Shown here piece after piece: positions 1 through 6,837 of a stretch of DNA of 18,607 bases (positions are counted from its first letter, which is position 1; every line of letters begins with the position of its first letter). A model generated the notes under the pieces. That model was not told the origin of the DNA, did not search any database, and worked only from the letters and a program-made list of their open reading frames with translations. The translations under genes and the position numbers were made by a program. The stretch comes from JAWLGW01 sp964569055. GTDB taxonomy: Bacteria > Planctomycetota > J058. The stretch lies in contig CAZMSZ010000125.1 in NCBI GenBank assembly GCA_964569055.1, positions 1-18,607 of the forward strand. Direction: 5' to 3'.

Positions 1-9
1 GGGCCCGGC

Positions 10-52
10 TAGCCCGGCTTCCGCACGACTTCGTCGTGCAAAATCCGGGCTA
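10..52. repeat. 19-bp imperfect inverted repeat / hairpin, possible terminator
   Basis: Positions 10-28 and 34-52 pair at 16 of 19 positions around a 5-nt loop, with perfect outer (TAGCCCGG/CCGGGCTA) and inner (GCACGA/TCGTGC) segments. It lies directly downstream of the stop codon of the minus-strand coiled-coil gene, so it could end that transcript, although the T-rich stretch is inside the stem and not after it. Its half-site resembles sequences at 18069-18087 and 18256-18278, so it may instead be a copy of a dispersed intergenic repeat. Confidence 0.55.
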
Positions 53-63
53 CCGCCGACGGC

Positions 64-2232
64 TCACTGCTGGGCGTTCGAGTCGTCGCTCGGCGCCGAG
101 GGCGTTCCCGGAGCGCTGCTGGCGCCCTCCGCCTCGAGCGCGGTCGTCTCCTCGTCGGCCGCGGCCCGCGCCTCCTCGGCGGTCTTCGCGCGCTCGGCCG
201 CCTGGGCGCGCTCCGCGTGCGCCTCCTCCCAGCGGCGCTCGGCGGCGTCGCGCTCGGCCTCGGCGGCCTTGGCCGCCTCGCGCGCGGCGTCGCGCTCCGC
301 CTCGGCCTCGCGGGCGCGCTTCTTGGCGACCTCCCGTTCGCTCTCGGCCGCGGCCGCGGTCTCGCGGGCGGCGTCGCGCTCGCTCTCGGCCGCGGTCGCG
401 GCCTCGCGGGCCGCGTCGCGCTCGGCCTCGGCCGCGCTCGCGCGGCGCTGCGCCTCCTCACGCTCGGTCTGGGCCCCGTCCCGCCTCGTGTGGGCCGCGT
501 CGCGCTCGGCCTCGGCCGCGCTCGCGCGCGCGCCCGCCTCGTCGCGCTCGCGCTCGGCCGCGCTCGCGCGCTCCCGCGCCTCGTCGCGCTCGCGCTCGGC
601 CGCGGTCGCCCGCTCGCGCGCGGCGTCGCGCTCCTGCTCGACGCGGCCCGCCTCCTCGCGGGCCTGGGTCAGCTCGCCCGCCAGCGCCTCGCAGCGCTTC
701 AGCAGGTCGGCGATCTCGGCGCGCAGCCCCTCGGTGCGCTGACGCTGCGCCGCCTGCTCCGCCTCGGTCTCGCCGTGCTCCTGCTCGAGCCGCTCGCGCT
801 CGGCGCGCGCCTCGGCCTCCTCCGCGGCCAGCCGCTTCCCCTCGGCCGCCTGGGCCTCGTTCGCCGCGCGCCGCTCGGCGAGCCGCGCGCGCTCGGCCTC
901 GAGCGCTCCGCTCGCCTCGGCGTTGGCCTGCTCGAGCCGCGCCCGCTCGGCGTCGGCCGCGGCCAGCTCGCCGCTCGCCTCGCCCTGCTCCCGCGCCAGC
1001 TCCTCGCCCGCCTGCTTCAGCGCGGCCAGCTCGCCCTGGCGGGTCTCGATCGTCTGGCGCGTCTCCGTGAGCCGGCTCCGCGCGCCGTCGTTCGCCTGGC
1101 GCTGCGCCGTCCCGTCCGCCTCGGCCTGCGCGAGGTCCCGGTCGGCCTCGGCCTGCTGCGCGGCGAGCTGGCGCCCCTCCTCGCGCAGCGCCTCGTTGGC
1201 GGCCCGGCTGGCCGCGAGCTTGGCGCGCGTCTCCTCCAGCGCCTCGCGCCGGCGCCGCGCCTCCTCGGCCAGCGGGGCGTGCTCGGCGTCGGCCGCGGCC
1301 AGGTCGGCCCGGGTCGCCTCGAGCTCGGCCTGCGTCTTGGGGAGCTCCTCGTTCAGCGCGGCCACCTCGGCGCGGCGCGTCTCCAGCGTGGCCCGCGTCT
1401 GGGCCAGGTCGGCGCGGGTGCGCTCGAGGGTGGCCGTGAGCTCGTCGCGCTGGGCCGTGGCGGCCGCGAGGTCGGCGGTCGCCGTGGCCAGCTCCGCGCG
1501 CGCGCCGGCCAGGTCGCGGTCGAGGCCCGCGTTCTCCTCGCGCCGCGCCGCCAGGTTGGCGTCCGCCTCCTCGCGCGCCGCGCGCGTGGCGGCGAGCTCG
1601 CCGGTCAGCCGCTCCTTGCGCGCGTCCTCGTCCTGTTGGTTCGCGAGCGCGCGCGCCTTGGCCGCCTCGTGCTCGGCGATCGCCTGCTCGAGCTTGGCGA
1701 CCTGCCGCTGCTTGCTCCCGACCGCCGCCTCGGCCGCCTTGGCGTCCATCTCGATCGTGGCGAGCTGGCGCTCGGTCTCGCGCAGCTCGGCGTCGAGCTG
1801 GACCTGCTCCTGCTCGGCCTTGACGATCGCCTGGAGCAGCGGGCGGTTCTCCTCGACCACCTTCTCCAGCGCCTCGAGGGTGTCCTGCACGCGCGCCTTG
1901 ATCTGGTCGAGCTTCTCGAGGCCGCGCGCCGCCGCCTTGTTCACCAGCGCGCTCGCCTTGCTCTCCCCCGGCGCCACGGCCGAGCGACCGGGCACCACGA
2001 TTCGGCTCGACTCCTTGGCCCGCGCCGCCGCCGCGGCCGGGCTGGTGCCCGTCACCACGGCCGAGCGCGCCGACGCCCCGCTCCCCACCCGGCTGGCGCG
2101 GCCCGAGTCCTTCGCGCCGGGCGCGGCGCTCGGCGGCTTGGCGTCCCGGGGCTCCTTGCGGAGCACCGCCCCGCACATGTTGCACGCGAGCGCGCCCGGC
2201 GGGTTGCGCTCGTAGCCGCATGCACACGCCAC
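64..2232 (-). CDS. zinc-ribbon, long coiled-coil protein
   Basis: 722 residues with a GTG start. The start is fixed because the first zinc ligand is residue 3; a GAGG lies 5 nt upstream. Residues 3-20 form a small zinc ribbon (C3, C5, C17, C20). Residues about 24-95 are a Ser/Ala/Pro-rich linker. Residues about 96-690 are an unbroken, Glu/Ala/Arg-rich heptad coiled coil, followed by a short polar tail. Within it, residues 534-687 are eleven consecutive 14-residue units (two heptads each) close to ERDAAREAASAAEA, with no length variation. There is no signal peptide or membrane segment, so it is probably a cytoplasmic rod. No enzyme domain is visible. A scaffold, cytoskeletal or SMC-like structural role is inference, and the zinc ribbon could be a protein- or nucleic-acid-binding end. 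The gene is divergent from the acyltransferase genes. Confidence 0.85.
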   Translation of the reverse strand: MACACGYERNPPGALACNMCGAVLRKEPRDAKPPSAAPGAKDSGRASRVGSGASARSAVVTGTSPAAAAARAKESSRIVVPGRSAVAPGESKASALVNKAAARGLEKLDQIKARVQDTLEALEKVVEENRPLLQAIVKAEQEQVQLDAELRETERQLATIEMDAKAAEAAVGSKQRQVAKLEQAIAEHEAAKARALANQQDEDARKERLTGELAATRAAREEADANLAARREENAGLDRDLAGARAELATATADLAAATAQRDELTATLERTRADLAQTRATLETRRAEVAALNEELPKTQAELEATRADLAAADAEHAPLAEEARRRREALEETRAKLAASRAANEALREEGRQLAAQQAEADRDLAQAEADGTAQRQANDGARSRLTETRQTIETRQGELAALKQAGEELAREQGEASGELAAADAERARLEQANAEASGALEAERARLAERRAANEAQAAEGKRLAAEEAEARAERERLEQEHGETEAEQAAQRQRTEGLRAEIADLLKRCEALAGELTQAREEAGRVEQERDAARERATAAERERDEARERASAAERERDEAGARASAAEAERDAAHTRRDGAQTEREEAQRRASAAEAERDAAREAATAAESERDAARETAAAAESEREVAKKRAREAEAERDAAREAAKAAEAERDAAERRWEEAHAERAQAAERAKTAEEARAAADEETTALEAEGASSAPGTPSAPSDDSNAQQ
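172..633 (-). repeat. 42-bp tandem repeat, 11 units, coding
   Basis: Eleven in-frame 42-bp units encode the 14-residue coiled-coil repeat at the C-terminal part of the long coiled-coil protein. Units start with Glu-Arg and end in a Glu-x pair. All are exactly 14 residues, but several have diverged (for example units 4, 8 and 10), so the array is not a recent slippage product. Confidence 0.85.
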
Positions 2233-2301
2233 GTCGGCCTCGCTCTCTTCGCAGCGCCCGCGGTTCGGGGCTACCAGGCCAGCCTAGCCAGGGAGCGCGG
2301 C

Positions 2302-2328
2302 GCGCGCGAGGTGCCCCCTCGGGCGCGC
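2302..2328. repeat. GC-rich imperfect hairpin upstream of acyltransferase promoter
   Basis: GCGCGCGAGG at 2302-2311 can pair with the arm at 2317-2328, with a 2-nt bulge and a short loop. It lies between the two divergent genes, just upstream of the proposed -35 at 2335. It may be chance structure in GC-rich DNA. Confidence 0.25.
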
Positions 2329-2334
2329 CCTCGC

Positions 2335-2363
2335 TTCAAGCGCGCCGCTCACCCTGCTAGGGT
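2335..2363 (+). promoter_or_regulatory. candidate promoter, leaderless start for DUF374-like gene
   Basis: TTCAAG (2335-2340), a 17-nt spacer and TAGGGT (2358-2363) form a sigma70-type pair. The -10 is only 8 nt from the ATG at 2372 and no Shine-Dalgarno sequence precedes it, which points to a leaderless mRNA. Confidence 0.45.
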
Positions 2364-2371
2364 CTTCCCGC

Positions 2372-3325
2372 ATGCAGCCGCAGGAGGAGCACGACGAGGC
2401 GCGTCGGCGCGGCCCCGAGGGGAGCGCGTTCGACGCCGAGGACCGCCGGCGGCCGGCCAAGGGCCTCGCGCGCCGCATTCGCCGCTGGATCTCGCGGGCC
2501 TTCGTGAGCGCGGTCGTCCGGACCGCGCCCTACCTCTACTACGCCTACTGCTGGTTCGTGTGGCGCACCAGCCGCGTGCACGACCAGATCAACCCCGACT
2601 ACTGCGCGGCGCTCGAGAAGCACGACCGCGTGGTCGGCCTGGTGTGGCACCAGGAGGTGTTCACGGTCGCCTTCGCCTACCGCCCCACCCGGCCGCACAC
2701 CCTCGCCAGCGCCGGCAACTTCGGACGCGTGATCACGCGCATGCTCGAGCTGTGCGACTACAGGGTGTTCCGCGGCGGGTCCTCGGGCGCCCGGACCCGT
2801 CGGCGGTCCGTCCTGCGCGACATGATCGAGCACATGCAGCGCGAGCGGCGCGTGGGCTACGGGATCACCGTCGACGGCTCGAAGGGCCCGATCTTCCGCA
2901 TGAAGCACGGCGGGGCCGCGATCGCGCGCGCCTGTCGGGCGCCAATCTACCTGGCCCGCATGTGGTACGCGCGGCGGATCGAGCTGCCGACCTGGGACCG
3001 CACCACGATCCCGCTCCCGTTCAACCGGATCCGCAGCTGGCTGATCGGCCCCTACTGGATCGACCCCGACTGCTCCGAGGAGGAGTTCGAGCGCGCCGTG
3101 GCGCACCTCGAGGCCGAGCTGCTCGAGCTGGCCGAGGTGAGCTTCGCCGAGTTCGAGCAGGACTACGACCCCTCGCTGCGCCGCGGGTTCCCCGAGGGCT
3201 GGAAGCCGCGCTGGGAGCGCGGTCGGCCCTACGGGCTCAAGCGCACCGAGTGGGACCTCGACCCCGAGCGCCCTCCACCCTGGGCGCACCGGCCGCCCCA
3301 CACCCCGGCCGACGGCGGGGCGTGA
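2372..3325 (+). CDS. DUF374-type lysophospholipid acyltransferase family protein
   Basis: 317 residues. After a charged N-terminus there is a hydrophobic, aromatic segment (about residues 43-65) that may anchor it to the inner membrane. It then has the order of motifs of the DUF374 branch of the lysophospholipid acyltransferase superfamily: a WHQEVF box at 92-97 (WHGR-like in most members), RGGSS at 134-138, and TVDGSKGP at 166-173 (usually TPDGPRGP), followed by the Gly-rich and API-type segment at 180-192. The family is thought to transfer acyl groups to lipid or lipid A-like acceptors at the cytoplasmic membrane; the substrate here is unknown. The classical H-x4-D is not present at the WHQ box, as expected for DUF374 and unlike PlsC or LpxL. 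A PlsC-like gene follows after 61 bp on the same strand, suggesting a shared lipid role. Confidence 0.75.
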   Translation: MQPQEEHDEARRRGPEGSAFDAEDRRRPAKGLARRIRRWISRAFVSAVVRTAPYLYYAYCWFVWRTSRVHDQINPDYCAALEKHDRVVGLVWHQEVFTVAFAYRPTRPHTLASAGNFGRVITRMLELCDYRVFRGGSSGARTRRRSVLRDMIEHMQRERRVGYGITVDGSKGPIFRMKHGGAAIARACRAPIYLARMWYARRIELPTWDRTTIPLPFNRIRSWLIGPYWIDPDCSEEEFERAVAHLEAELLELAEVSFAEFEQDYDPSLRRGFPEGWKPRWERGRPYGLKRTEWDLDPERPPPWAHRPPHTPADGGA

Positions 3326-3386
3326 TCCGCGGGGATCGCGAGTGCGTTGACTCATCCCTGGAGGCGCGCGAGCATTCGCGCCCAGC

Positions 3387-4172
3387 ATGAGCGCGCCGAT
3401 CCACCAGCGCCCGAGCGGAGCAGCGACCTCCCGCTCGCGGGCGCGCCCCGACCCGCTGGCCGAGGCCGCCCCCCACGAGGGGCCGCTGTTCGACCTCGCG
3501 GCCGACGCGTTCTGCCGGCTGATGGTCCTCGCCACTCGGATCGCCTGGCGCGTCCAGCGCGGCGCGGTGAGCGGGGCGCCCCCCGCGGCCGGCTCGTACG
3601 TGCTCGTCGCCAACCACGCCAGCCACGCCGACGGGCTGATCCTCGACAACCTCATGCTCCGGCGCTTCGGCCGCCGCGTGCGCTTCCTCGCCAACCTCAA
3701 GGTGCGCGGCAACCCGCTCTGGCACCTGTTGCTGCGGGCGCGCCGGGCGGTCGTCGTCGACTACGCCCACAGCCGCCGCGCGGCGGTGGCGCTGCTCCGC
3801 CTGCTCGAGCGGCGCGCGCCCGGCGAGGAGCTGATCCTGGGGATCTTCCCCGAGGGGACGCGCAGCCGCGACGGGGGCCCCAACCCGCCCAGCCGCGGCG
3901 CCGCCTGGGTCGCGCGACGCGCGGGGGTCCCGCTGGTGCCCGTGGCGATCGCCGGCACCTACCAGCTGTGGCCCGCTCAGCGCCGCTTCCCGCGCCTGAC
4001 CCGCCTCGCCCCCGGCGCCCTCGCGGTGCGGTTCCTCCCGCCGATCGACCCCGCCGACTACCCCGACGACGACGCGCTGATCGAGGAGGCCATGCGACGG
4101 GTCTACGCGGCGCTCGAGGAGCTGAACGCGGCGGTGCCCTCGCGAGATATGCGGGTTACCGCGCTTCGCTGA
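3387..4172 (+). CDS. PlsC-like 1-acylglycerol-3-phosphate acyltransferase
   Basis: 261 residues. The PlsC signature motifs are clear: NHASHAD with H77 and D82 forming the catalytic H-x4-D, and FPEGTRS at 154-160, which binds the glycerol phosphate, followed by a VPLVPVAIAGTY segment. The family acylates lysophosphatidic acid or related lysolipids at the cytoplasmic face of the inner membrane. The N-terminal 30 residues are polar and not conserved-looking; residues about 40-55 are amphipathic. A TTGACT at 3347-3352 could be a -35 of its own promoter, but no convincing -10 follows. The gene may therefore be cotranscribed with the DUF374-like gene upstream. Its last 17 bp overlap the 3' end of the convergent rhodanese gene. 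Specific acceptor unknown; other LPLAT members are possible. Confidence 0.85.
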   Translation: MSAPIHQRPSGAATSRSRARPDPLAEAAPHEGPLFDLAADAFCRLMVLATRIAWRVQRGAVSGAPPAAGSYVLVANHASHADGLILDNLMLRRFGRRVRFLANLKVRGNPLWHLLLRARRAVVVDYAHSRRAAVALLRLLERRAPGEELILGIFPEGTRSRDGGPNPPSRGAAWVARRAGVPLVPVAIAGTYQLWPAQRRFPRLTRLAPGALAVRFLPPIDPADYPDDDALIEEAMRRVYAALEELNAAVPSRDMRVTALR

Positions 4173-4548
4173 GCCCGAACGCCGGACCGTTGCTCATGCC
4201 GCCGAGGTCGTGGACCTGCGTGAAGCCCGCCTCGCGCAGGGCGGCGGCCGCGCGCGCGCTGCGCCGTCCCGAGCGGCAGTAGACGATCACCGGGCGGTCG
4301 CGGGCGCCGAGCTCGTCGAGGCGCGCGCCGACCTCGTCCACGGGCACGTTCACGGCGCCCGCGAGGTGGCCGGCCTCGTACTCCTCGGGGCTGCGCACGT
4401 CGAGGAGCAGGCGCTCCTCGTCGGCCACGGCCCGCTCGATCGCCGGGCGCTCCGCCTCGCTCGGGGCCGAGGTGCAGGCGGCGACCAGGAGCGCCGCGGC
4501 GGCGGCGGCGGCCAGCCCGCCGACCCGGCTGCGTCGGGAGGTGTTCAT
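4156..4548 (-). CDS. rhodanese-domain lipoprotein
   Basis: 130 residues. The N-terminus is a lipoprotein signal: Arg residues, an Ala/Leu-rich core and a lipobox with C25 (VAAC). Residues about 45-128 are a single rhodanese domain with LLLDVRSPEEYEAGHLAGAVNVP at its start and an active-site loop CRSGRRS at 91-97, with C91 as the persulfide-forming cysteine. It resembles small periplasmic PspE-type rhodaneses, here anchored to a membrane. The family moves sulfane sulfur from thiosulfate or persulfides to thiol acceptors; the acceptor is unknown. It starts 4 bp after the stop of the oxidoreductase gene, so the two are almost certainly cotranscribed. Its end overlaps the plsC-like gene by 17 bp, tail to tail. 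Confidence 0.88.
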   Translation of the reverse strand: MNTSRRSRVGGLAAAAAAALLVAACTSAPSEAERPAIERAVADEERLLLDVRSPEEYEAGHLAGAVNVPVDEVGARLDELGARDRPVIVYCRSGRRSARAAAALREAGFTQVHDLGGMSNGPAFGLSEAR

Positions 4549-4552
4549 GCGC

Positions 4553-5776
4553 TCAGTGTAGCGCTCGGGCGCGCTCGACCGAGAGGCGGAGGCCGGCCGC
4601 CCGCAGCCGGCGCGCGAGCACCTCGCCCAGCGCGGTGGCCGGGGTGAGCACGCCGCCGCGCTCGCGCCCGCCCGGGAGGGCGTCCTGCTCGAGCGCCAGG
4701 GCCAGGCCCGCCTCGCACAGGAACGTGACGGTGGCGCGGTTCCCGGGGTCGCCCGGGCCCGAGACCTCGCCCAGGGCGAGGCGGTCGTCGCGCGCTTCGC
4801 CCAGGAGCAGGCAGCGGAACCAGCCGCGCTCCATGGCCTGCTCCGAGGGGCCCTCGCCCGGCGCGGGGCCGAGGCGCTCCAGCAGGCGGCGCACGCGCGG
4901 GCGCGCCAGGAGCGCCGGCGAGGCTGCCATGCCGGCCGCCGCCGCCCAGGCCAGCGGGCGCCGGCGGGTGGCGAGCGCCTCGTCGTACGTGAACGGCGCT
5001 CCGTAGGGCGCGCCCCACTCGGCCGCGAGCGCGGCGCTGCGCCGCACCACCCGCGTGTTCACGGGCGCCATGAAGAACGGGGCCAGCCAGCGGCCGAGCA
5101 CCGGCTCCCACTCGACCCCGCTCCGCTCGGGCGCGTGGGCGCGCTCGTCGGCGCCGCGGCGCGAGGGCGGGTTGAGCAGGACGGGATCGCGCAGGAGGTC
5201 GAGGTCGCCCGCCTCGGCCACGGCGAGCGCGCTGGCGAGCGTGCCGCCGTTGAGCCCGCCGCCGCCCATGCTGAACGCCGCGAGCACGCGCCGGGTGGGC
5301 TGGTCCCACGTGCGCCGGATCCAGTCCACGACCATCCAGGCGCCGAGGTCGGAGGGGACCGAGTCGAACCCGCAGCAGGGCACGATCCGCGTCCCGGCCG
5401 CGGCGGCGCGCTCGTGGAGGCGGTCGATCAGGCCGCGCACCCAGGGGGTCTCGCCGGTGATGTCGCAGTAGTGGACGCCCTGCTCCACGCAGGCCTCGAC
5501 GACGGGCGTGCCGTAGCGCGCGAACGGACCCGCGGTGGAGAGGAGCACGCGCGCGCGCGCGACCATGGCCGCCACGGTCTCGGCCCGCCCGCTGTCGGCC
5601 ACCAGCGCCGCGGCGGCCCCGTGCTCGCGCCGGACCGCCTCCACCCGCGCCGGGTCGCGGCCGGCCACGCCCCACCGCACGCCGGCCGGCGCGTGGGCGG
5701 CGAGGTAGCGGGCGGCCTGCCGCCCGGCGAAGCCGGTCGCGCCGAACAGGACGAGGTCGAGGTCGCGCTCGCTCAC
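4553..5776 (-). CDS. saccharopine dehydrogenase-like NAD(P)-binding oxidoreductase
   Basis: About 407 residues from GTG at 5776; a GTG at 5785 would add three. The Rossmann nucleotide-binding motif is GATGFAGR close to the N-terminus, followed by VAGRDPARVEAV, a STAGPF segment and GVHYCDITGETPWVR, then CGFDSVPSDLG. This set is typical of the saccharopine dehydrogenase-like / trans-acting enoyl reductase group (SCCPDH and mycobacterial Rv2953-type proteins), and not of true lysine-pathway enzymes. Members of this group act on lipids or are uncharacterised, so a lipid-related reduction is only inference. I chose 5776 because a TAGCGT -10-like box at 5784-5789 covers the earlier GTG, and family members begin just before the LVLFGATG strand. 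The rhodanese lipoprotein follows immediately. Confidence 0.82.
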   Translation of the reverse strand: MSERDLDLVLFGATGFAGRQAARYLAAHAPAGVRWGVAGRDPARVEAVRREHGAAAALVADSGRAETVAAMVARARVLLSTAGPFARYGTPVVEACVEQGVHYCDITGETPWVRGLIDRLHERAAAAGTRIVPCCGFDSVPSDLGAWMVVDWIRRTWDQPTRRVLAAFSMGGGGLNGGTLASALAVAEAGDLDLLRDPVLLNPPSRRGADERAHAPERSGVEWEPVLGRWLAPFFMAPVNTRVVRRSAALAAEWGAPYGAPFTYDEALATRRRPLAWAAAAGMAASPALLARPRVRRLLERLGPAPGEGPSEQAMERGWFRCLLLGEARDDRLALGEVSGPGDPGNRATVTFLCEAGLALALEQDALPGGRERGGVLTPATALGEVLARRLRAAGLRLSVERARALH

Positions 5777-5783
5777 GCGCGTC

Positions 5784-5789
5784 ACGCTA
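5784..5789 (-). promoter_or_regulatory. candidate -10 box for oxidoreductase-rhodanese unit
   Basis: TAGCGT on the minus strand lies 7 nt from the GTG at 5776, with no Shine-Dalgarno sequence. This is the same spacing seen at other apparently leaderless starts here. No clear -35 is visible. Confidence 0.3.
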
Positions 5790-5818
5790 CCGCACAGGAG
5801 CGACGCGCGGAGTCACCC

Positions 5819-5847
5819 TTGCGGCGCGCGGCGCGCTCGTCCACCAT
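5819..5847 (+). promoter_or_regulatory. candidate promoter for leader-DUF1304-GNAT-RING operon
   Basis: TTGCGG (5819-5824), a 17-nt spacer and CACCAT (5842-5847) form a weak sigma70-type pair. It would start transcription near 5854, just upstream of the leader ORF. Spacing is good, but the -10 is poor. Confidence 0.3.
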
Positions 5848-5880
5848 TTCGCTCCCGCACCAGCGCCCGGAGAGAACGCC

Positions 5881-5928
5881 ATGCACCGATCCACCCTGGT
5901 GGCCGCCCTCGAGGGAGGGCGCCCGTGA
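5881..5928 (+). CDS. possible 15-residue leader ORF (MHRSTLVAALEGGRP)
   Basis: The ATG at 5881 is preceded by GGAGAGAA (5869-5876), a good ribosome binding site. The 15-codon ORF ends with TGA at 5926-5928, overlapping the GTG start of the DUF1304 gene at 5925. The Shine-Dalgarno sequence of that gene (GAGGGAGGG, 5911-5919) lies inside the leader, so leader translation would control access to it. The peptide has no run of a single amino acid, so classical amino-acid attenuation is not indicated. It could also be chance. Confidence 0.35.
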   Translation: MHRSTLVAALEGGRP

Positions 5929-6320
5929 GCCGCGCCGCGCAGGTCTTCGCGGCCCTGGCCGCCCTGCTGCACGTCTCGTTCTTCGTGATGGAGAGCCTGC
6001 TGTTCAGCCGCCCCGACGTGCAGGCGCGCTTCCAGATCGAGGGGGGCGCCTCCCCGCAGCTCCTGCTGTTCGCGTTCAACCAGGGCTTCTACAACCTGTT
6101 CCTCGCGGCCGGCTGCGCGGCCGGGCTGGTGCTGGCGCGCCGGCGGCCGGCGGAGGGGCGCGCGCTCGTGCTCTACACCTGCTCCTTCATGGTCGGCGCC
6201 GGGCTGGTGCTGGTGGCCTCCGCCCCCGAGCTCGCCGGGGCGGCCGCCGTGCAAGCGGGCCCGCCGCTGCTCGCGGTGCTGGCCGCGACCCTCGGAGCGC
6301 GGGCGAAGACCTCCCCTTGA
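5925..6320 (+). CDS. DUF1304 family integral membrane protein
   Basis: 131 residues from a GTG with a strong GAGGGAGGG site upstream. Four hydrophobic segments lie near residues 5-27, 46-70, 79-99 and 105-124. The NQGFYNLFLA signature at 52-61, H16 and E23 in the first segment and the overall length match DUF1304, a family of small four-helix membrane proteins with no established function. The stop codon overlaps the TTG start of the acetyltransferase gene (TTGA), so the two are translationally coupled. Identity is good; role unknown. Confidence 0.82.
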   Translation: MSRAAQVFAALAALLHVSFFVMESLLFSRPDVQARFQIEGGASPQLLLFAFNQGFYNLFLAAGCAAGLVLARRRPAEGRALVLYTCSFMVGAGLVLVASAPELAGAAAVQAGPPLLAVLAATLGARAKTSP

Positions 6321-6832
6321 GCGCCTGGGTCGTCGCGGACGAGCGCCCCGCCGATCGCGCGGCGGTGCGGAGGGTGGAGGAGGCGGCGTTCGGCCGCGCG
6401 GGCGAGGCCGACCTCGTGGACGCGCTGCGCGAGCGCCCCGGCGCCCTGTCCCTCGTCGCGCGCGAGGGCGAGGAGGTGATCGGGCACCTCCTGCTCACCG
6501 CGGCGACGGTCGAGGCCGGCGCGGCGCCCTGGCAGGCGCTCGGCCTGGGGCCGATGGCCGTCGCGCCCCCGCGGCAACGCCGCGGCGTCGGCTCCGCGCT
6601 CGTCCGGACCGCGCTCGAGCGCGCGCGCGCCGCCGGCGCCGAGCTGATCGTCGTGCTCGGGCACCCCGAGTACTACCCGCGCTTCGGCTTCGCGCCGGCC
6701 GCGCGCCTGGGGCTGCGCTGCAAGTGGCCCGTGCCCGACGAGGCGTTCATGGCGCTCGAGCTCGCGCCGGGCGCGGCGGCGCGTCGCGGCGGCGGGCTCG
6801 TGCGCTACGACCGGGCGTTCGACGCGGTGTAG
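6317..6832 (+). CDS. GNAT N-acetyltransferase, YhbS-like
   Basis: 171 residues. The TTG at 6317 overlaps the previous stop and puts the first GNAT strand (WVVADERPADRAAVRRVEEAAFG) near the N-terminus; no better start exists downstream. The acetyl-CoA motif A is LGPMAVAPPRQRRGVGSALV, with the pyrophosphate loop R86-G92. HPEYYPRFGF at 116-125 is characteristic of the YhbS-like (COG3153) subgroup. The family moves acetyl from acetyl-CoA to an amine; the acceptor cannot be read from the sequence. It is between a membrane protein and a membrane RING protein, with only 5 bp to the next ATG. Confidence 0.87.
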   Translation: MSAWVVADERPADRAAVRRVEEAAFGRAGEADLVDALRERPGALSLVAREGEEVIGHLLLTAATVEAGAAPWQALGLGPMAVAPPRQRRGVGSALVRTALERARAAGAELIVVLGHPEYYPRFGFAPAARLGLRCKWPVPDEAFMALELAPGAAARRGGGLVRYDRAFDAV

Positions 6833-6837
6833 CGCCC

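Noticed and set aside
172..633. 42-bp repeats as a possible CRISPR array
   Set aside because: The units are directly adjacent, diverged, in frame and without unique spacers. They encode a coiled coil.
2372..3325. LpxL/HtrB lipid A acyltransferase
   Set aside because: There is no H-x4-D/E motif at the WHQEVF box. The RGGSS and TVDGSKGP boxes fit DUF374 better.
3347..3376. Strong promoter for the plsC-like gene at TTGACT
   Set aside because: The -35 is good, but no hexamer near the right spacing resembles a -10. Cotranscription from upstream is equally likely, so it was not listed.
217..3390. 1057-codon open frame on the plus strand
   Set aside because: It runs antisense through the coiled-coil gene and out of frame through the DUF374 gene. 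Its translation is Arg/Leu/Gly-rich with no domain, as expected from high-GC shadow frames.
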